A DNA stretch of 64,000 nt from Cyprinodon diabolis (GCA_030533445.1 CM060068.1:13669479-13733478); one strand, 5' to 3'. Positions 22,471-35,885 are shown, numbered from the stretch's first letter. Numbers and translations are program-made. The notes: a model not told the origin generated them from the letters alone.

Positions 22471-23830
22471 TATATATATATAGTATTTCTCTGAGACTAG
22501 GCTTTATTTTGCATGGTTTACTTTGATTTTTTCCAGATATTAGCCACTTGATCTTGCTCTACCACTCCACAACCTTGTTCACAATAATTGGATATGATAA
22601 CATTTTAATGGATGAGCTCTTGATACCTCCAACCGTTTTTCAGTTAGCCCTTATTCATCATTCCGTGTTATCTATCATTTCTTATTTTAACATGCAGTTT
22701 ACTATTCTTTATCCATCCATCTGAAGCAACACTTCTTGCTACTTTTCCACCAAGCTTCATTGTGCCCCCAGCAGCTCCTTCTATCTCTCTCTGTCTGTTT
22801 GCCAGTCTCTGCTGACGGTGGCCATTATTAAAAGCTGTCCTGTCAGATATGTCGCACATGGCGGTTATTGATCTCCTTTCATTGCTCATTATCAGTGAGT
22901 GCCTGAATTAGTGCTGACTGGGCATACCTTGTCAGCCACACATCCTTAATTATGCCCATAAAACATTCAAAATATGCTTTTCTCCAAACAAATATTAGGC
23001 TCTATACAGAAATTATGAAGTGGTATGTTGTATGATTTGATTTCTTCTATCTGCAACATGTTTTCATCACAGATCCTTTAAACATCCTTCAGTGAACCAT
23101 TACTGTTTCCATAAAACTAACCCTGATTTATATGACATAGGATACTGGTAATGTTTACACTGAAGTTACCTCCCTTCCACTTATATGAGAAAACCATGCA
23201 CAGTGTTGAAAGTTATCTGACAGATGACTGTTATTAGTGTAGCACTCCTCCCCCTGTTTGCAAATACATTAGTTTTATCAGACCGCACATACTCTCCTGC
23301 ATATTGAAGCGGTTCTCCTGTTTGTGTAAGAGCTCTGCAGTGTTGTCTTAGTGTATGGTTACACGCCATAGGAAGCCATGCTGGATGTCTTCTCACCACA
23401 TAGGGCTGAAAAGACCAGGAAATGTGCTAAATTACTTCCTTTTTAAAGAAATATTTAAAACAAGATTAATTATTGTATGTTGCATTTTGTTGGTTAATTT
23501 CTTTAAAAGATAAAGATGCTCCATTGAAAATGCACAAAGTAACACAGATCTGTGCAATTCAATATTTACAGAGCCTTGCAAATGCATTCTCAGCTTTTTA
23601 AATGTTGTCATGTTATAGCTGCTCCCTGCTGAAGAAAAACAAACCACATCAAGAAGCTGCCACTACTTTGATTTCTATTGGAGATGCTGTGTTTTAAATG
23701 AGAAGCAGTTAAGGTTTCTTTTTCTTTGTTTTCTTCTGTTTAGCATGTGTTGCAAAACATTCAGTTTGCTCTCATCTGAACAAAGCATCCCCTTCCACAT
23801 GTCGGCTGTTCCCTCTACAGTACATCTATG
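22471..23830. other. No gene recognised; possible regulatory DNA at about 22720-22960
   Basis: Begins with a short TA run. The stretch 22720-22960 is of mixed composition with no low-complexity DNA, unlike its AT-rich surroundings, and could be a conserved noncoding element; this is only an impression. No open frame shows domains. Confidence 0.35.
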
Positions 23831-23838
23831 GCCTATAG

Positions 23839-23986
23839 CAGTGGTGAATACCTGTGAGTCCCTGTTCCAACACATCTGAATGATTTGTCTAAATTAAATC
23901 CTCCTCTACAGTCCTGCAAATGACAAGATTTTTTTGATTCAGGTTTGTTGACTCTGATCCTGGAGGACTGGAGCTAAACACCTGTG
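23839..23986. mobile_element. Short hAT-type MITE, 8-bp target duplication
   Basis: GCCTATAG (23831-23838) and GCGTATAG (23987-23994) agree at 7 of 8. The element starts CAGTGGTGAATACC and ends AGCTAAACACCTGTG, imperfect inverted ends. CTGTTCCAACACATCTGAAT and TGATTCAGGTTTGTTG face each other internally, as in the larger element at 9590-9807. About 148 bases. Confidence 0.75.
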
Positions 23987-24221
23987 GCGTATAGTAGCCT
24001 CTAAAAGGGTCTACTTCTGACGTATTTCAAACAAAGTCTGTTTTTAGCTGCTCTTCCATAAAGGTCCAATTTGTGAAGTAAAAGATATATTTGCAATGAT
24101 CAGGTTCTGTCATGTGAGCTGTGCATCTACTGTACAAAACATACTGGACTCTCTGTTTACAGGCAGAAACCTCTGAGTCTCCTCCTGGCTCCTTTGACCC
24201 AGAAACAATCTCAATGTAATA

Positions 24222-24400
24222 ACCACGTGGTTTTCAACCTTGGGCCTCAAGGACCCCTTTCCTGCAAGTTTTAGATGTCTACTTTGTGTCACACACCTAA
24301 CTTATATGGAATGATTAAGGCTTGCAATACTTGGTGGCTGCTGGTGAGCTCATGCAACCATTTGAAGCAGGTATGCTGCAACAGAAACATGCAGAGCACA
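24222..24400. mobile_element. Degraded hAT-type MITE
   Basis: ACGTGGTTTTCAACCTTGGG, CCTCAAGGACCCC and TTTCCTGCAAGTTTTAGATG at the left belong to the same teleost MITE group as 9590-9807. The right side (TGCTGCAACAGAAACATGCA) is a weak inverted counterpart. Ends are too diverged for a target duplication. Confidence 0.5.
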
Positions 24401-24740
24401 GCTCTAAAGTGATAACTCATGCGAAACAAACCGTTTACTGCTTTCAGTCTTAATGAGGACAGAGAAAAGGTTACAGGGATCAGCGTGGAGGCTCATGCCC
24501 AATAACAATGCTGTTGCAAAATGTTTATTATAAAAATTTGCCCGCATCTGTATGGGCGTGCAGAATGTGTCATGATTTCAGTGTTCATCTAATAGGAAGC
24601 TTTCAAAAAGCCATTTTAATTTAACATTATAAGTACATTTGAACTAAGCTCTCAAAATCTACTTGATTTTTGAAAAATAGAAAACATTTTAGACCCTCAG
24701 AACTCAAAAAATGTATGCTATACAGAGTCCTTTTGTATGC

Positions 24741-25055
24741 AGAACTAGTGGCGTTGGATGTAGGAGTTTGCCCTGAAATCGAAGGATTGATGGTTCAAGC
24801 CCCGGCTCCGACTTTCAGTGTCGTTGTGTCCTTGAGCAAGACACTTCAACTGCATTGTCTACTGATGGTCAGAGGGCCCGGTGGCGCCAGTGTACGGCAG
24901 ACCCGCTTCTGTCAGTGAGCCCTAGGGCAGCTGTGGCTACAATGTAGCTTGCCACCATCAGTGTGTGCGTGAATGGGTGAATGAACGTAGTGTAAAGTGC
25001 TTTGGTCAAGTCTCCTAACTTGAAAAAAGGTGCTATATAAGTACATGCCATTTAC
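24741..25055 (+). mobile_element. tRNA-headed SINE
   Basis: A 5' head with a B-box-like GGTTCAAGCCC (24792-24802) and a weak A box (TAGTGGCGTTGG, about 24748) points to a tRNA-derived RNA polymerase III promoter. The body has CCTTGAGCAAGACACTTCAAC, GGCAGCTGTGGCTACAATGTAG and the tail block AAAGTGCTTTGG...GTGCTATATAAGTACATGCCATTTACC, a combination known from abundant teleost SINEs. The final block probably derives from a partner LINE. No target duplication was resolved. Confidence 0.75.
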
Positions 25056-25061
25056 CATAGT

Positions 25062-28000
25062 GAAACATAGTAAAAAACTAAAAAAAGAAACTTTCACAAT
25101 GAGGTTCCAATCTGATGTACAGTTGTGATTTTTGGTGCAAAAAGGTTGACTTTTACAACCAAATTTTGAGAACCCCTCAGGATATGTATACAAATTAACA
25201 ATTTGTAAAACACCAATCAGCTTTACAACAGCTGAAGGGTTCCTTTTGGAAAGAGCACAAAATAAATGCCCAGCCTTTTAGTATTCAGGCTTAGAACTTG
25301 ACTTTTTATGTGACAAGACTATGGCAAAACACCTCGAGCTTTCTTTAATGGGGCAGAACCTTTATTGATAAACACTACAGGGACAGTGCTTGTGGGGTTG
25401 CGCCAATGAAATAATAAGGAGTCTGAGGGTGTGAAGTCTTGAAAACTAATTACAGTGTGATGAATTTGTCTTGGAACAACGAGCAGCATCTGAATGTTGC
25501 CCTGTCTCCTTGACTGATTATACTGAACAACCTCCGGCTTCATCCATCATGCATCTTTATGGCTTCTTTGGGGAATGGTTTGTGAGTGAGCACATTAATT
25601 GTACACCGGTGTGTTTCCATGAGCTTGCACGGTTTTTACACACACGTGTATTAGCAGGACAGCTGGAGGATCGGTGCGTGGCTTTTCTTTTCTTTCAGGA
25701 GAGGTGTGGTCAGACAATTAAACAGCTGTGCTAACGATCATTTCAGTGCAGAGTCACACAATGTTTTACAGCACCATCCACCGCTTTACTGCCTTTGTTG
25801 TCACGGTGATATAGTGTTCTCCACCATAAAGTGCTGATACCGGTGATTGTTTTGGCCTCTCCAGACTTGTTCTTTTACATATTTAAACATGCGCACACAT
25901 ATACACTCATGCACAAGAACACAAAAAATGCAAATTAATTGTTCTTTTTTAAACACACAATCACACATATACACATTACCAGTCCTTTATGGGCTGTTTA
26001 TGTTTTATCGCTGGTGTCTACGAGTCTGCCCTGGGACCAATCTCAAGCCATAGATCTCCCTTATCGTGAAATGAGCATGGTGTAAAATAACATAGTGGTT
26101 CCCATACTAAGGATTCTCCATCCACTCTGGAGATACCCTCTACCATTGAAACGCCGACCACTGCAGCAATTTCATGCAAACGTAGGCAGTGCGCCAAAAG
26201 AAAATGCCTAATGTATTGCTAAGGGAAATAAGTGTTCCAATAAATTATGAGAATGTTATTTCTTCTTATAGTTTTGTAACATTTTCTGTGAACCTAAGAA
26301 GAAACAGCTGTTGTTACGACAATATTTTTTCTAATCGTAGGATCAGTCAAGCTACCTCCAGTACATAGAAGGTAAATTCTGCATTTCCAAGATACGTTTT
26401 GGCTTAAAGTTTTTTTAGGGAAACTTGTCCTTCAGATCAACAAACAGGATGTACAAATTCCACTGCTCTCAAGTGCTCAACACTAAATGCCATTTCTTTA
26501 AGAGATAACATTTCATTATTTAAAAGAGCCTTTAAATACACACTTCAGTTTGACATTCTTTTGGTCTGCTTTAAATGAAATAAAGAAATCCCCTGTTTTT
26601 TATCTATTCATTAAAGAAATCCTGGATTATGCAAAATGCCTTGATTTTCACCTAACCTTCCTGTTGCTTTCAACTTTACTGCTATCTTATATTGTTAAAG
26701 TCAATTTGACCACCTAGTCTACAAATCAGGCGCTGATTCATTTGGACTACCAGGCTGCACTGTGGCATCAACAAATCCTGCCCTGATTGATGCAGTATTC
26801 AAATCATAGAGTTTGTCACTTAACCACAAACCGATTTTTAACTAGGTTTATGGCCCAAATCTGGCCCAAAACGGCATATCATTTCCAAAAGTAGGTACAT
26901 GTTCTTTAAAGATTACAAAGTAAGAATAAAATTGGGAGCAATTTATAACAGAGCAATGTGCCCTTTTTATGTGAAATAATGAAATCAAATGTTTCATATA
27001 TAGAGCTGCAACAGGCCCCTTTAAAGACTTGATTGTGCCAAAGTCGTAAGTATAAAAATTAGTTTAATTTCCCTTTGCTATACAAATGAACTAAGATAGG
27101 AGGGATGTGATCTGGAATAGATAATATGGGGATTTAGGTAATATATTAGTTCAGAATTAATCTGGAAACCTTGCTACTCTCAAAACTCGTTTTTTTGTGA
27201 CCTTGTTGTTCAAAATACTACAAACATTTTTTAAATATTGATGCACCTAATTTGTTTTATACAGCTAGAACAGCCAGGGATAAAAGTGACAGCAAAGAAC
27301 ACCAATGTATGAGGGGTGCATACAGGACATTGAACAAATATCCAACAAATAATATAAATTTGCTGCCAAAAAATATTTCTTATCTATTTAAATAGATACA
27401 TTAAAATTGCATGGGATCAAACTGTCCCCAAAGTTTATAGGAGGATTGATTTAATAGTAATATGTTTACATGGGAAGTATCCAAGAATTAGTTTTTAGAA
27501 GCAAACAACAATTATTTTTGCAATGCATTGCTTTCAGCAGTGGAATATTCATATATATATTTTAAGGTTACACAACTAAAACAAATGATTTATTGTTGGT
27601 TAGGTCTATCTGCTGGAGATATAAGTTTATAACTCACTTTTGCCATTCCTAAAAAAATCTGCTTTGTCATCCATTTTTGTCGTGTGGGACTTACTTAGTC
27701 AGTAGATTTTGTGGGCATATTGGTAATTTATGACATTGCTAAAATTGGGACACTATAATTAAAGTTTCGTTACACACTTGTATAAAGCAATGATGAATAA
27801 TGAAAACAGGTGACCTGGAGGGTCTTTATCCTATACTTTTTAAAAACTTAAGAAAAATTCTTACATTTTCAAACCTGCTGCTTCTTAAGGATAATTATGT
27901 GTTTTCATATAAAATATATACTGTTTCAGGTTTACACTACTGGAAACAGTTTTTCAGCTAAAAAAAAGAAAAAAACTTTTTTTTACAATGTGGAGCACAG

Positions 28001-28175
28001 CTAGCCACTACAGAAGGCATGGATGTCCCAATACATTTTCATTTCCAATAAGATATACCAATATTGCAGCTTTGGGTTTTAACTGATACAATATCAAAAG
28101 GAATCATAGAAACTATTATTACATACTTTGCAGTGTGGAATTAAAGACTGGATCTCACTGAATCTCCCTTTGGGA
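25062..28175. other. No feature recognised
   Basis: About 3 kb of AT-rich DNA. 25315-25740 is less AT-rich and lacks simple repeats; its 87-codon open frame (25471-25734) has no recognised domain. CA-type repeats occur at about 25885-25975. Confidence 0.45.
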
Positions 28176-28177
28176 TT

Positions 28178-28545
28178 ATCCATCCATTTTCAGACACGCT
28201 TAATCCCAAGCAGGGTTGCAAGGGGTGCTGGTGCCTATCTTCAGCTGTCTACGAGCGAGAGGCGGGGTACACCCTGGACAGGTCGCCAGTCCATCGCAGG
28301 GCAACACAGAGACAGACAACCATTTAGGCACGTACTCACAACTAAGGAGAATTTAGAGAAGCCATTTAACCTAAGAGTCCTGTGTTTGGACTGTGGGAGG
28401 AAGCTGGGGTACCTGGAGAAAACCCACGCATGTTTCTTGCATATTCTCATGCAACTCTATGCAGAAATACCCCAGGCTGGGAGTCAAACCTGTAACCTTC
28501 TTGCTGCAAGGCAGCAGCAAGTATTTTATGAACAATCGCAGCACC
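28178..28545 (-). mobile_element. tRNA-headed SINE-like repeat, minus orientation
   Basis: On the minus strand it runs from a tRNA-like head with B box GGTTTGACTCC (28480-28490) through TTTCTGCATAGAGTT, a cytosine/thymine-rich block with CTTCCTCCCACAGTCC, then GACCTGTCCAGGGTG and a tail near CCATCC. It matches 52401-52656 over the body. This is one of the commonest repeats in killifish-like and other percomorph genomes. The overlapping 146-codon open frame is a by-product of the repeat, not a gene. Confidence 0.75.
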
Positions 28546-30584
28546 TAAAACTGGTGTGCTTTTGCTAATGAAGAATGTACTGACTTCTGCAAGTGGTTTT
28601 TAATGAACCTTTCATTATAGCTTAATTTTTATCAGCAGAGTCATTTTGGTAATAGCTCAACCAAGAAGAGCAGCTGTTGCTGTGGGTTTCTAATTGATTG
28701 AAAATTAACTTGCAGTGATTTTTTTATTGCGGCAATGAACTATTATGAATATTATAATACACATCCTTATTTACCATTTATAAAAATGTATGTTTTGGTG
28801 CTTTCATGCACATTTAAACCTTTATTTTTAGTCATACTTTTATTTGTTTTCTTTAGCACAAATATTCCAAGTAAAACTTGTGTAAAACTTCCTGCTGCTT
28901 CAGAAACTGCTTCTCTGATCTACTTTGTGTTCCTTGCTCAGGGGAGTTGAATTGGAGCTTGATTGATTCGCTCATTTTGCCATCTTAAAACAGAGACAAA
29001 TATACAATGAGGGTTCATAATGTGTCAGAAAATTAGCATAGCACAGATTAGCAGACTGAGGACCCCCAAAAGCAACAGATGCCGCCCCTAAGCAGCCATT
29101 ACCACAGTGCAAGTTGCACCAGAGAAGCATCTTCACTGTGACATTCAGAACAGTTTGTTAAAAATGAGTTTATCAATGTTTGTTGGCTTCTTGCTGATGG
29201 CGCTCAGCGTTCATGCAACTGGCAACACGTCCAATCTCTTAAAACGTAAAGAAGAATAATGGCATTTATATATGTATCTTACTCATGTGTGCATTCTAGT
29301 CTTTCTTCTTTTTTTTGGTGCAGCAAGGAGTCTTAATTAATCTCTGTCGTTAATAATTTAATCATGGCTTTTTGTTTAATAAACAGTTTGGCAGTGATGT
29401 ATTGCAGCTGGGTCAGGTAATTTGATTGGCAGTGGAAATGAGCCGGGTATGCATATGTCTCTCTCTCTCTCCCACTTTCTCTCTCTTTCTCCCAAAGATA
29501 TTACTGCTGGCATTCAGCACCAGCAAGTGTGCACACACTACAGGGGGAGGGCAATTACACTAAGATGCCATAATGATCAGTGATGGATGTAGGGGGAGCA
29601 CATTTCAGCTAATGAAATAACACTATAAGAGAAAAAAAAAGCGAGGAAATTTTTTAGAATTACTTTATATTACAGAGTACATTTCCATCACTGTCTCTTC
29701 AACTATTATTAGGAGATCCAAAATGGGATTATATCCTTTTCTTCCCTCAGTAGCCCTTTATTTCTGCTCCAATACATGAAATGAACCTGATTTTTAAAAT
29801 GATATTTTTTGGCATTTTCAAAAACAAACACTAGATGGCACTCTTGAACAGTCAGCCTAAAGTTAAAACACATCAAACTTTCTTTTTATGATTTTAATAT
29901 GTTAGTTTTACACACCTGTACCCTGTGTGCTCCTTTGCTGGTCAGTTCAAGCCCATAGTCACCATAGGCTGAGTGTGGTAACATGGAGGAGCAGCTTCTC
30001 TGCTCTATTTGCGCAACCTGTTAGATTTGATGAAGAGATATATTCTATAGATTTAGTTAACACAAGCACAAGTGCACCCTGACAAACACCTTTAGGTGCT
30101 CGGATCCGGTTACTTACATACTCACAAATTTTTTACTTCAGCTACCACTTTATACATTTTGTATTGATAAATACTATATATACTTCAATGATGTATTAAG
30201 GTGTTGCTGTATTGTATCTGTAGTTCTATATCAGTTGATAGTGCTGTTCTTTTTACATCTCTCTTTGCAGGTGATGACGCAGGCTGATGAAGTTTTGTCA
30301 ACCTCTCTGTTCTGAGTCATCTTTCTTTTACCTTTTCTCCCTTTTTTCCTTCTAATATCTCTCTCCTCTTATACTTTCTCAATGTAGTGTCCCCATAACA
30401 TGAATTATTTCCTACATAAATCATGATAAAACTATTTACATATATAAATCAAGCAGAGCACTATGGCACTATATTTACTTGTTAGAGTAAAATCTGCTGG
30501 GATCTTTTTGGCATTAAGACAACAATTGTTATTACCACATTGCCAGACAGGACACACACAAAAAAAGACGGACGGAAACCATTT
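28546..30584. other. No gene recognised; possible regulatory DNA at about 29330-29640
   Basis: AT-rich. 29330-29640 has dense TAATTA-type homeodomain motifs, a CT microsatellite (29459-29495) and a non-repetitive block around GCAATTACACTAAGATGCC. It could be a developmental enhancer, but that is a guess without alignment to another species. Confidence 0.35.
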
Positions 30585-30790
30585 CAATTCAGTTTATTTA
30601 TTTCGCGCCAACTCACAACACATGTCATCTCTATGCACTTTATAGTGAGATTATTTAACCAGATCATACAGTCAGATGTCTAAGGAAAATCAGCTGATTG
30701 GACCAACTCATTGACTCGAAGGCAGTCCCTCACACCAAGCATGCTTGTAGCGACAGTGGAGAAGAAAACTCCCTTTTAACAGGAAAAAAA
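30585..30790 (+). repeat. Dispersed teleost repeat R1, second copy
   Basis: CAATTCAGTTTATTTATTTC, then CAACTCACAACACATGTC, CATACAGTCAGATG and the GCTTGTAGCGACAGTGGAGA block. It matches the split copy at 1212-1631 plus 4028-4172, and shows what the uninterrupted hAT insertion site looked like (about 30735-30750). Noncoding. Confidence 0.65.
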
Positions 30791-31240
30791 CCCATCCAAA
30801 ATGGAAATATTGTTTTCTTATAAAATCTTGCTTTAATTGCTATATGTCTTTTGTTTTTTGGCCTTGGTTGTATTTTCTTCTTTTACTAAACAGTAAAGCC
30901 TGTACTTAAACTAATAATAATAAACTTTCACACTTGTAACTCTTAAAAATGTATTACTGTATGTGTCTCTCTTAAAACAATTGCTTGCATTGTATTTTAT
31001 TTAGGAGTGTCAGTTTAAAGAGAGGCTTCAAAGGTAACATACGTCTCTCAGCGTGTGTTTATATCTGGGATTTTTGAAAACCATGAATCATTCTCTTCTT
31101 TCACTTCAACAAAGTTTTTGGAGTTGATTTCTAACACATAAAAATTAAATATAAAACTAACATCTGTATTCAGAATTTGACTAAATGGAGAAAAAAAACC
31201 CCAAGTCTGACAGATCCAGTGGACCAGAGAGTGGACATCA

Positions 31241-31886
31241 GACAGATGTTGTTTTCAGTCTAGGTGATTTTTTTATTTTTTTATTTCTGCTTTGAAGATT
31301 GTCCCTAGTTGAAATGGCAGGCTGTCACCGGCACTGAGTCATGCCTTAAAAGACGAGGACAAGACATAAGGAATTGTTGATTTCATTTTAGCATTCATTC
31401 TTCTTTCAATGGAGTTTATCCACATGCCATAAAATGTGATGCTTTCTTTTCTTCCATTTAGCCATGAAAAGGTTCCAGTAGACCCGTCAGACTGTCTCCT
31501 GATCACAGCCATCTTTTGGAACCAATGATTTTCTGTCTGATTTTCAGTTCTGCTGTCTTAATAGGCCATTCAGAAACTTTGATTTTCTCCAGGTGAAACT
31601 ATTTTGATAAAAGAAGGCCCTATATTGTGAAATATAAGCTCAAAAAGGACCTTCCATCAGGTTTATCTGCAAGAGAGCAGAACTCACGGCCCCATCTGTT
31701 ACCAAAAACCCCATCCACATTCTGAAGAGGTCATTCCATAGCAGACCATCACATTACTTCCACCATTTTGGGTTCTTGTGTTTTCCTATAATGTCAGTTT
31801 TGGATGCATCACTAATACAGTGGCAGTTCTATATGAAATATACCAGATAGTGCCAGGGTGGAGACATTTTTTTTCACAAAGGGGTA
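31241..31886. repeat. Repeat R5, copy 1
   Basis: About 650 bases nearly collinear with 35104-35771 in the same direction, 3.9 kb away. Conserved blocks include GGCAGGCTGTCACCGGCACT, GAGTTTATCCACATGCCATA, CCATGAAAAGGTTCCAGTAG and TCACGGCCCCATCTGTTACC. On the minus strand one short frame reads GGSNVMVCYG, reminiscent of the GGGSxMVWG motif of Tc1 transposases, so it may be an old Tc1-type relic. The resemblance is weak. Confidence 0.6.
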
Positions 31887-33417
31887 TAATACATCTGTAA
31901 AACCGTACATACAGTGTTGCCTTACAGTTTGTCTTGTTGACGGTGCCAAAACGATAGATTCTTTACTTGCTGAGGTTGCAAAACTGTATGCAATCCACTG
32001 TATATCTTTCCATGAATCCTTTTTTTAATTTCTGTTTGTGAAAATATGATAATTTATGCCACTTGAAAGAGTTTATGTGTTTAAAATTAATGTTTTTCTT
32101 TCATTTAACTTAAGATCACAGTTTTAAAACAAACCAAGAAAAGCAGAAGCAATCCCACAATTATATGTTAACTTATACTCTGGTCTATTTCTCTTGAAAC
32201 TAAACCCAATCACATCTCTTCTTGGGAGGCATTTGCATAAGCACACTAGGTGTCAAAAGGCATGTGAAAGGATTAACTCAATAATGATGTGTGATTGGTG
32301 TGCGTCTCATTTCGGTGTTAAAGGGCTCCTCTGCTTGCAAGAGTTTAATATCAAGCATTAGAGTTCGAACATCAAAGAGACTGGGTGCTTTTGGCTAAAC
32401 TATGCTTCATTATATATCTTAATCAATGCTCACAGAAATGAAGGCCACCGAAATGGACATTGTGTTATCTTGGTTTAAAAAAAGAAATAAATCCACACAT
32501 CTTATGAGCCTTAAAACAAACCATCTATCAAGCTACTGAAGCTCTGATAGCTTGGACATGTATGGCTGCAACTTTAATTATAACATTCACTGCAATCTCA
32601 CTGCTGCTGGAGGTTGTATGACGACTACAGATATGAAAAGGAGCAATCTGTTCAAATGCACCAGAATTTATTCTCTTTTCTGCATTAAGAGAAGCAGCAA
32701 CCAGAACTTATATGAACACAAAATTCTAAGTAAAGCTCTGAGATTTTTGGGGGAATCTGACTTAGAAGTATCATGTAAAAAAAAGTGGAAAAGGTCAGCT
32801 CTTGCATCTGGAGTATCCATGGTAGTATTAGAGCCAATGAAACTGCCTGACTTGTCCCTCCAAAGCTTTTTGCAGCAGCTGGTTTAAATTCCACATATAC
32901 GCTGCGTCGCTTAAGCCAGTGTACTAACAGCTGCAGTCCACTTCAAATACTAATAATATTTTAAGCCTAACTGTATTTAATAATAATATGCACAAATTAG
33001 AGAACATCAGCTAACATATTTATCTCATTCAGTTCATACTAATCTCTCCTCTTTCTAACATTAAGCATATTTGTCTCGCTACAAACAATTTGGCCTGGAT
33101 TGAAAGGGGAAATTTAAGGCTTGCAGTGTGATTTGCATCTGCTGCAAACTGCAGGAAGAAATTAAACCTAAACTTTAAAAGGAGGACATACAAAATGCAG
33201 TTTTATTCTACTTAAGGTCTTAATACATGAATATTCCTTTGTATGCAAATGTAGTGTATTGATTTTACAGGGCAGCGCTCCCCCTAATATATGCAAAATC
33301 CTTCCTTTCGTCTTGTGGTAGATATCTTTGTTACCCGGTCTTTTCTGTTCCAAACCTGTGTGACCGTATAGAGAGCTGCTGCTCTGCTCCTATTTGTGCT
33401 TTTAATTCCACACCCCT

Positions 33418-33456
<39 letters not shown>

Positions 33457-35103
33457 TTTCTTTGCGACTTTGTTTTCAGTTTTTCCTGAATACCATATTT
33501 TTGGAGGGGAGCAGCTATCTCTATTTTCTGTCATGTGATATTTCTCTTCCACATTTACTCTCTGTGAGCAGTTACTCTCACAAATATTGAAAACTATCAT
33601 TTAGTAATTCAGTTTGAAAGGGAAATTCATATAATTAATTACACAAAAAATATGTTTTAATATTTATTGTATTTACCTAAAACCTAATGAAATTATTGAA
33701 TGTTAATAGTAATTTTTTGTTTATTATTGATGCTGGCCATGCACTGTTCATTATAAGATGTCAGCACTTGGTCTGGGCTTTTCTGTACGAAACAGGATTT
33801 TAGTATCAACCATTGAAACAATTATATTCTTATTGTTGTTTTTTAGATATAGATGCTGCTTTTAAAGTAAATTTGTTATTTATATATATGCATCTATATA
33901 GCTATATTTTTATTTTCAACCACCTGTTCCAACATCATGCAACAAAAAATACAGGTGATGCTTTAATGTGTGTTTAAGGCTGTTCTAGATTACCTTTCAA
34001 TATGGAAAAGCAATGAAGACAGCTTTGAGATTTGAGTCGGGGCATCTAATTAAGAAAAAAATTAAAGGATTACTATTTGGCTTTAAACCGAATAACACTT
34101 TTTTTCTATCTTGTTTCTGTTTGTTTTTTCTCAATGCTTCATTACATCCAGCATTATGATGCAACTAGTACTACAGCTAGAGGATGGCCTATTTATTATC
34201 CAAAGCTGCTGCTAAAAAAACTAAACTCAATAAACATCACCCTGGACGCATTATGCAGAATAAATCAAAGGTCAGCAACACAAACACATAAACCGGTGTC
34301 TTCGCCTCTCTTCCTGACTTTACCAATGAAAAATGTTCACGATCTTAAGGGTAAAGGTTGTTTTTCTTCCTTTACTTGTCACAGCTGAACAAATCCAGTG
34401 ACACATTCCCCCCCTGAGAGAAATAACTGCCTCATTGAACATGTGATTAATATGACACAATGTGCTGTAGTTTTAGTTTGATAATTATGTCAAACACATA
34501 CAGGAGTATGTTTTCTAAACCCCTGAGGGGATTACATGTGCATATAATGACTGGGAAAGGTGTTGAGCATTCTTGTGTGTTTTCACAGAAATGTGAAAAA
34601 AACAAAATAGTTGTGGGCCTGCCAGAGTTGGACAAACAGAAAGGCTCATTAGTTGATGGAGTCACATTGGTGGGTGAAGGGAGGGTCCACCGTTCCTCTG
34701 GAGAGAGATCGAACAGATGTTTACAGTGAAGAAACCGTACCATAAAACTGACACAAAACTGACAGCAACACTCTAATGCACAAACTGCGTGAGCATGACA
34801 GGAACTCTCATGTATGCAGAAAAAAAAATGACACAAACATGTGGACAAAAACATCAGGAGACTCACAGAAGTACGAGCTGTCAGCAGACATGCAGACACA
34901 AATGCGAACCGTACAGTAACACAAACTCTTTCACATTTTCACATTCTTTTTTTCACAATCTTACATAACCTATTGCTTATTTTTTTTAAAAAGCGATTTA
35001 CTGTTCAAAAAAGCTCTGGCTGAATAAGTTTCCTTTCCCTGCCAACGAAAGTCTGTCAAATTCTAAGTATTTATTCAACAGATCATCTTCCCTTAACATG
35101 AAT
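31887..35103. other. No gene recognised; holds a long C homopolymer
   Basis: AT-rich DNA. The 111-codon frame at 32552-32887 and the 150-codon minus-strand frame at 34447-34899 have no recognised domains. The latter is rich in Cys and Ser and has no plausible splice or start context. Apart from the C run, no repeat boundaries were seen. Confidence 0.4.
33419..33456. repeat. 38-base cytosine homopolymer
   Basis: Uninterrupted C run, preceded by the pyrimidine-rich CACACCCCTA. The opposite strand is a 38-base G run capable of G-quadruplex formation. Runs this long mutate quickly and are hard to sequence, so the exact length should not be trusted. Confidence 0.97.
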
Positions 35104-35771
35104 GACAGATGTTATTCTCAGTCTAAGTGATATAATACAAATTTCTGCTTTAAAAATTGTCCCTACACTGTTCAAAATGGCAGGCTGTCACCGGCACTGA
35201 GTCATGCACTAACCATGAACCCTGCCTTGAAAAACATGACACGACATAAGAAATCATTCATTTCATTTCAGCATTCATTCTTCTTTAAATGGAGTTTATC
35301 CACATGCCATAAAATGTGATGCTTTCTTTTTTTCTTCTATCTAGCCATGAAAAGGTTCCAGTAGACCTGTCGGACTGTCTCCTGCTCACAGCCAACTTTA
35401 GGAACCAACTGAATTTCTCTCTGATTTTCAGTTCTGCTGTCTTAATAGGCCATTCAGAAATTTAAAATTTCTCCTGGTGAAACTATTTTGAAAAAAGAAG
35501 GCCCTACATTGTGAAATGTAAGCTCAAAAATGACCTCCCATCAAGTTTATCTGCAAGAGAACAGAACTCACGGCCCCATCTGTTACCAAAAACACCCTCC
35601 ACATCCTGAAGAGGTCAGGCCGTAGCAGACCATCTCAATACTTCTACCATTTTGGGTTCTTTGTAGCATCCCATGATGTCAGTTTTGGATGCAACACTAG
35701 TGCAGTGGTGGTCCTTGACGAAATGTATCAGTTGAAGCCAGAGGGGGAAGCATTTTTTTTTTTAAATGGGG
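35104..35771. repeat. Repeat R5, copy 2
   Basis: Second copy of the 31241-31886 repeat, same direction, differing by many substitutions and small indels (including about 15-20 extra bases after GAGTCATGC). Flanking sequences beyond the ends do not match, which argues for two insertions or an old duplication with diverged edges. Confidence 0.6.
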
Positions 35772-35885
35772 CACAAAATAAAAAAATAAAAGAAAAATAA
35801 TTTTAAAAAAAAGACAGGGCAGGAGCGCTTCATTAACCATATGAACCCATAAAGCCAAGGTTGCAGACTCTTGAGCCAACAAGAG

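Noticed and set aside
24741..24815. A genuine tRNA gene at the SINE head
   Set aside because: Only the B box is well kept; no acceptor stem or anticodon arm can be drawn, and the SINE body follows directly.
28128..28568. 146-codon open frame
   Set aside because: Coincides with a SINE-like repeat; the translated sequence recurs wherever the repeat does.
34447..34899. 150-codon Cys/Ser-rich minus-strand frame
   Set aside because: The cysteines have no regular spacing to suggest a fold, there is no signal-like start, and the sequence resembles no family I know.
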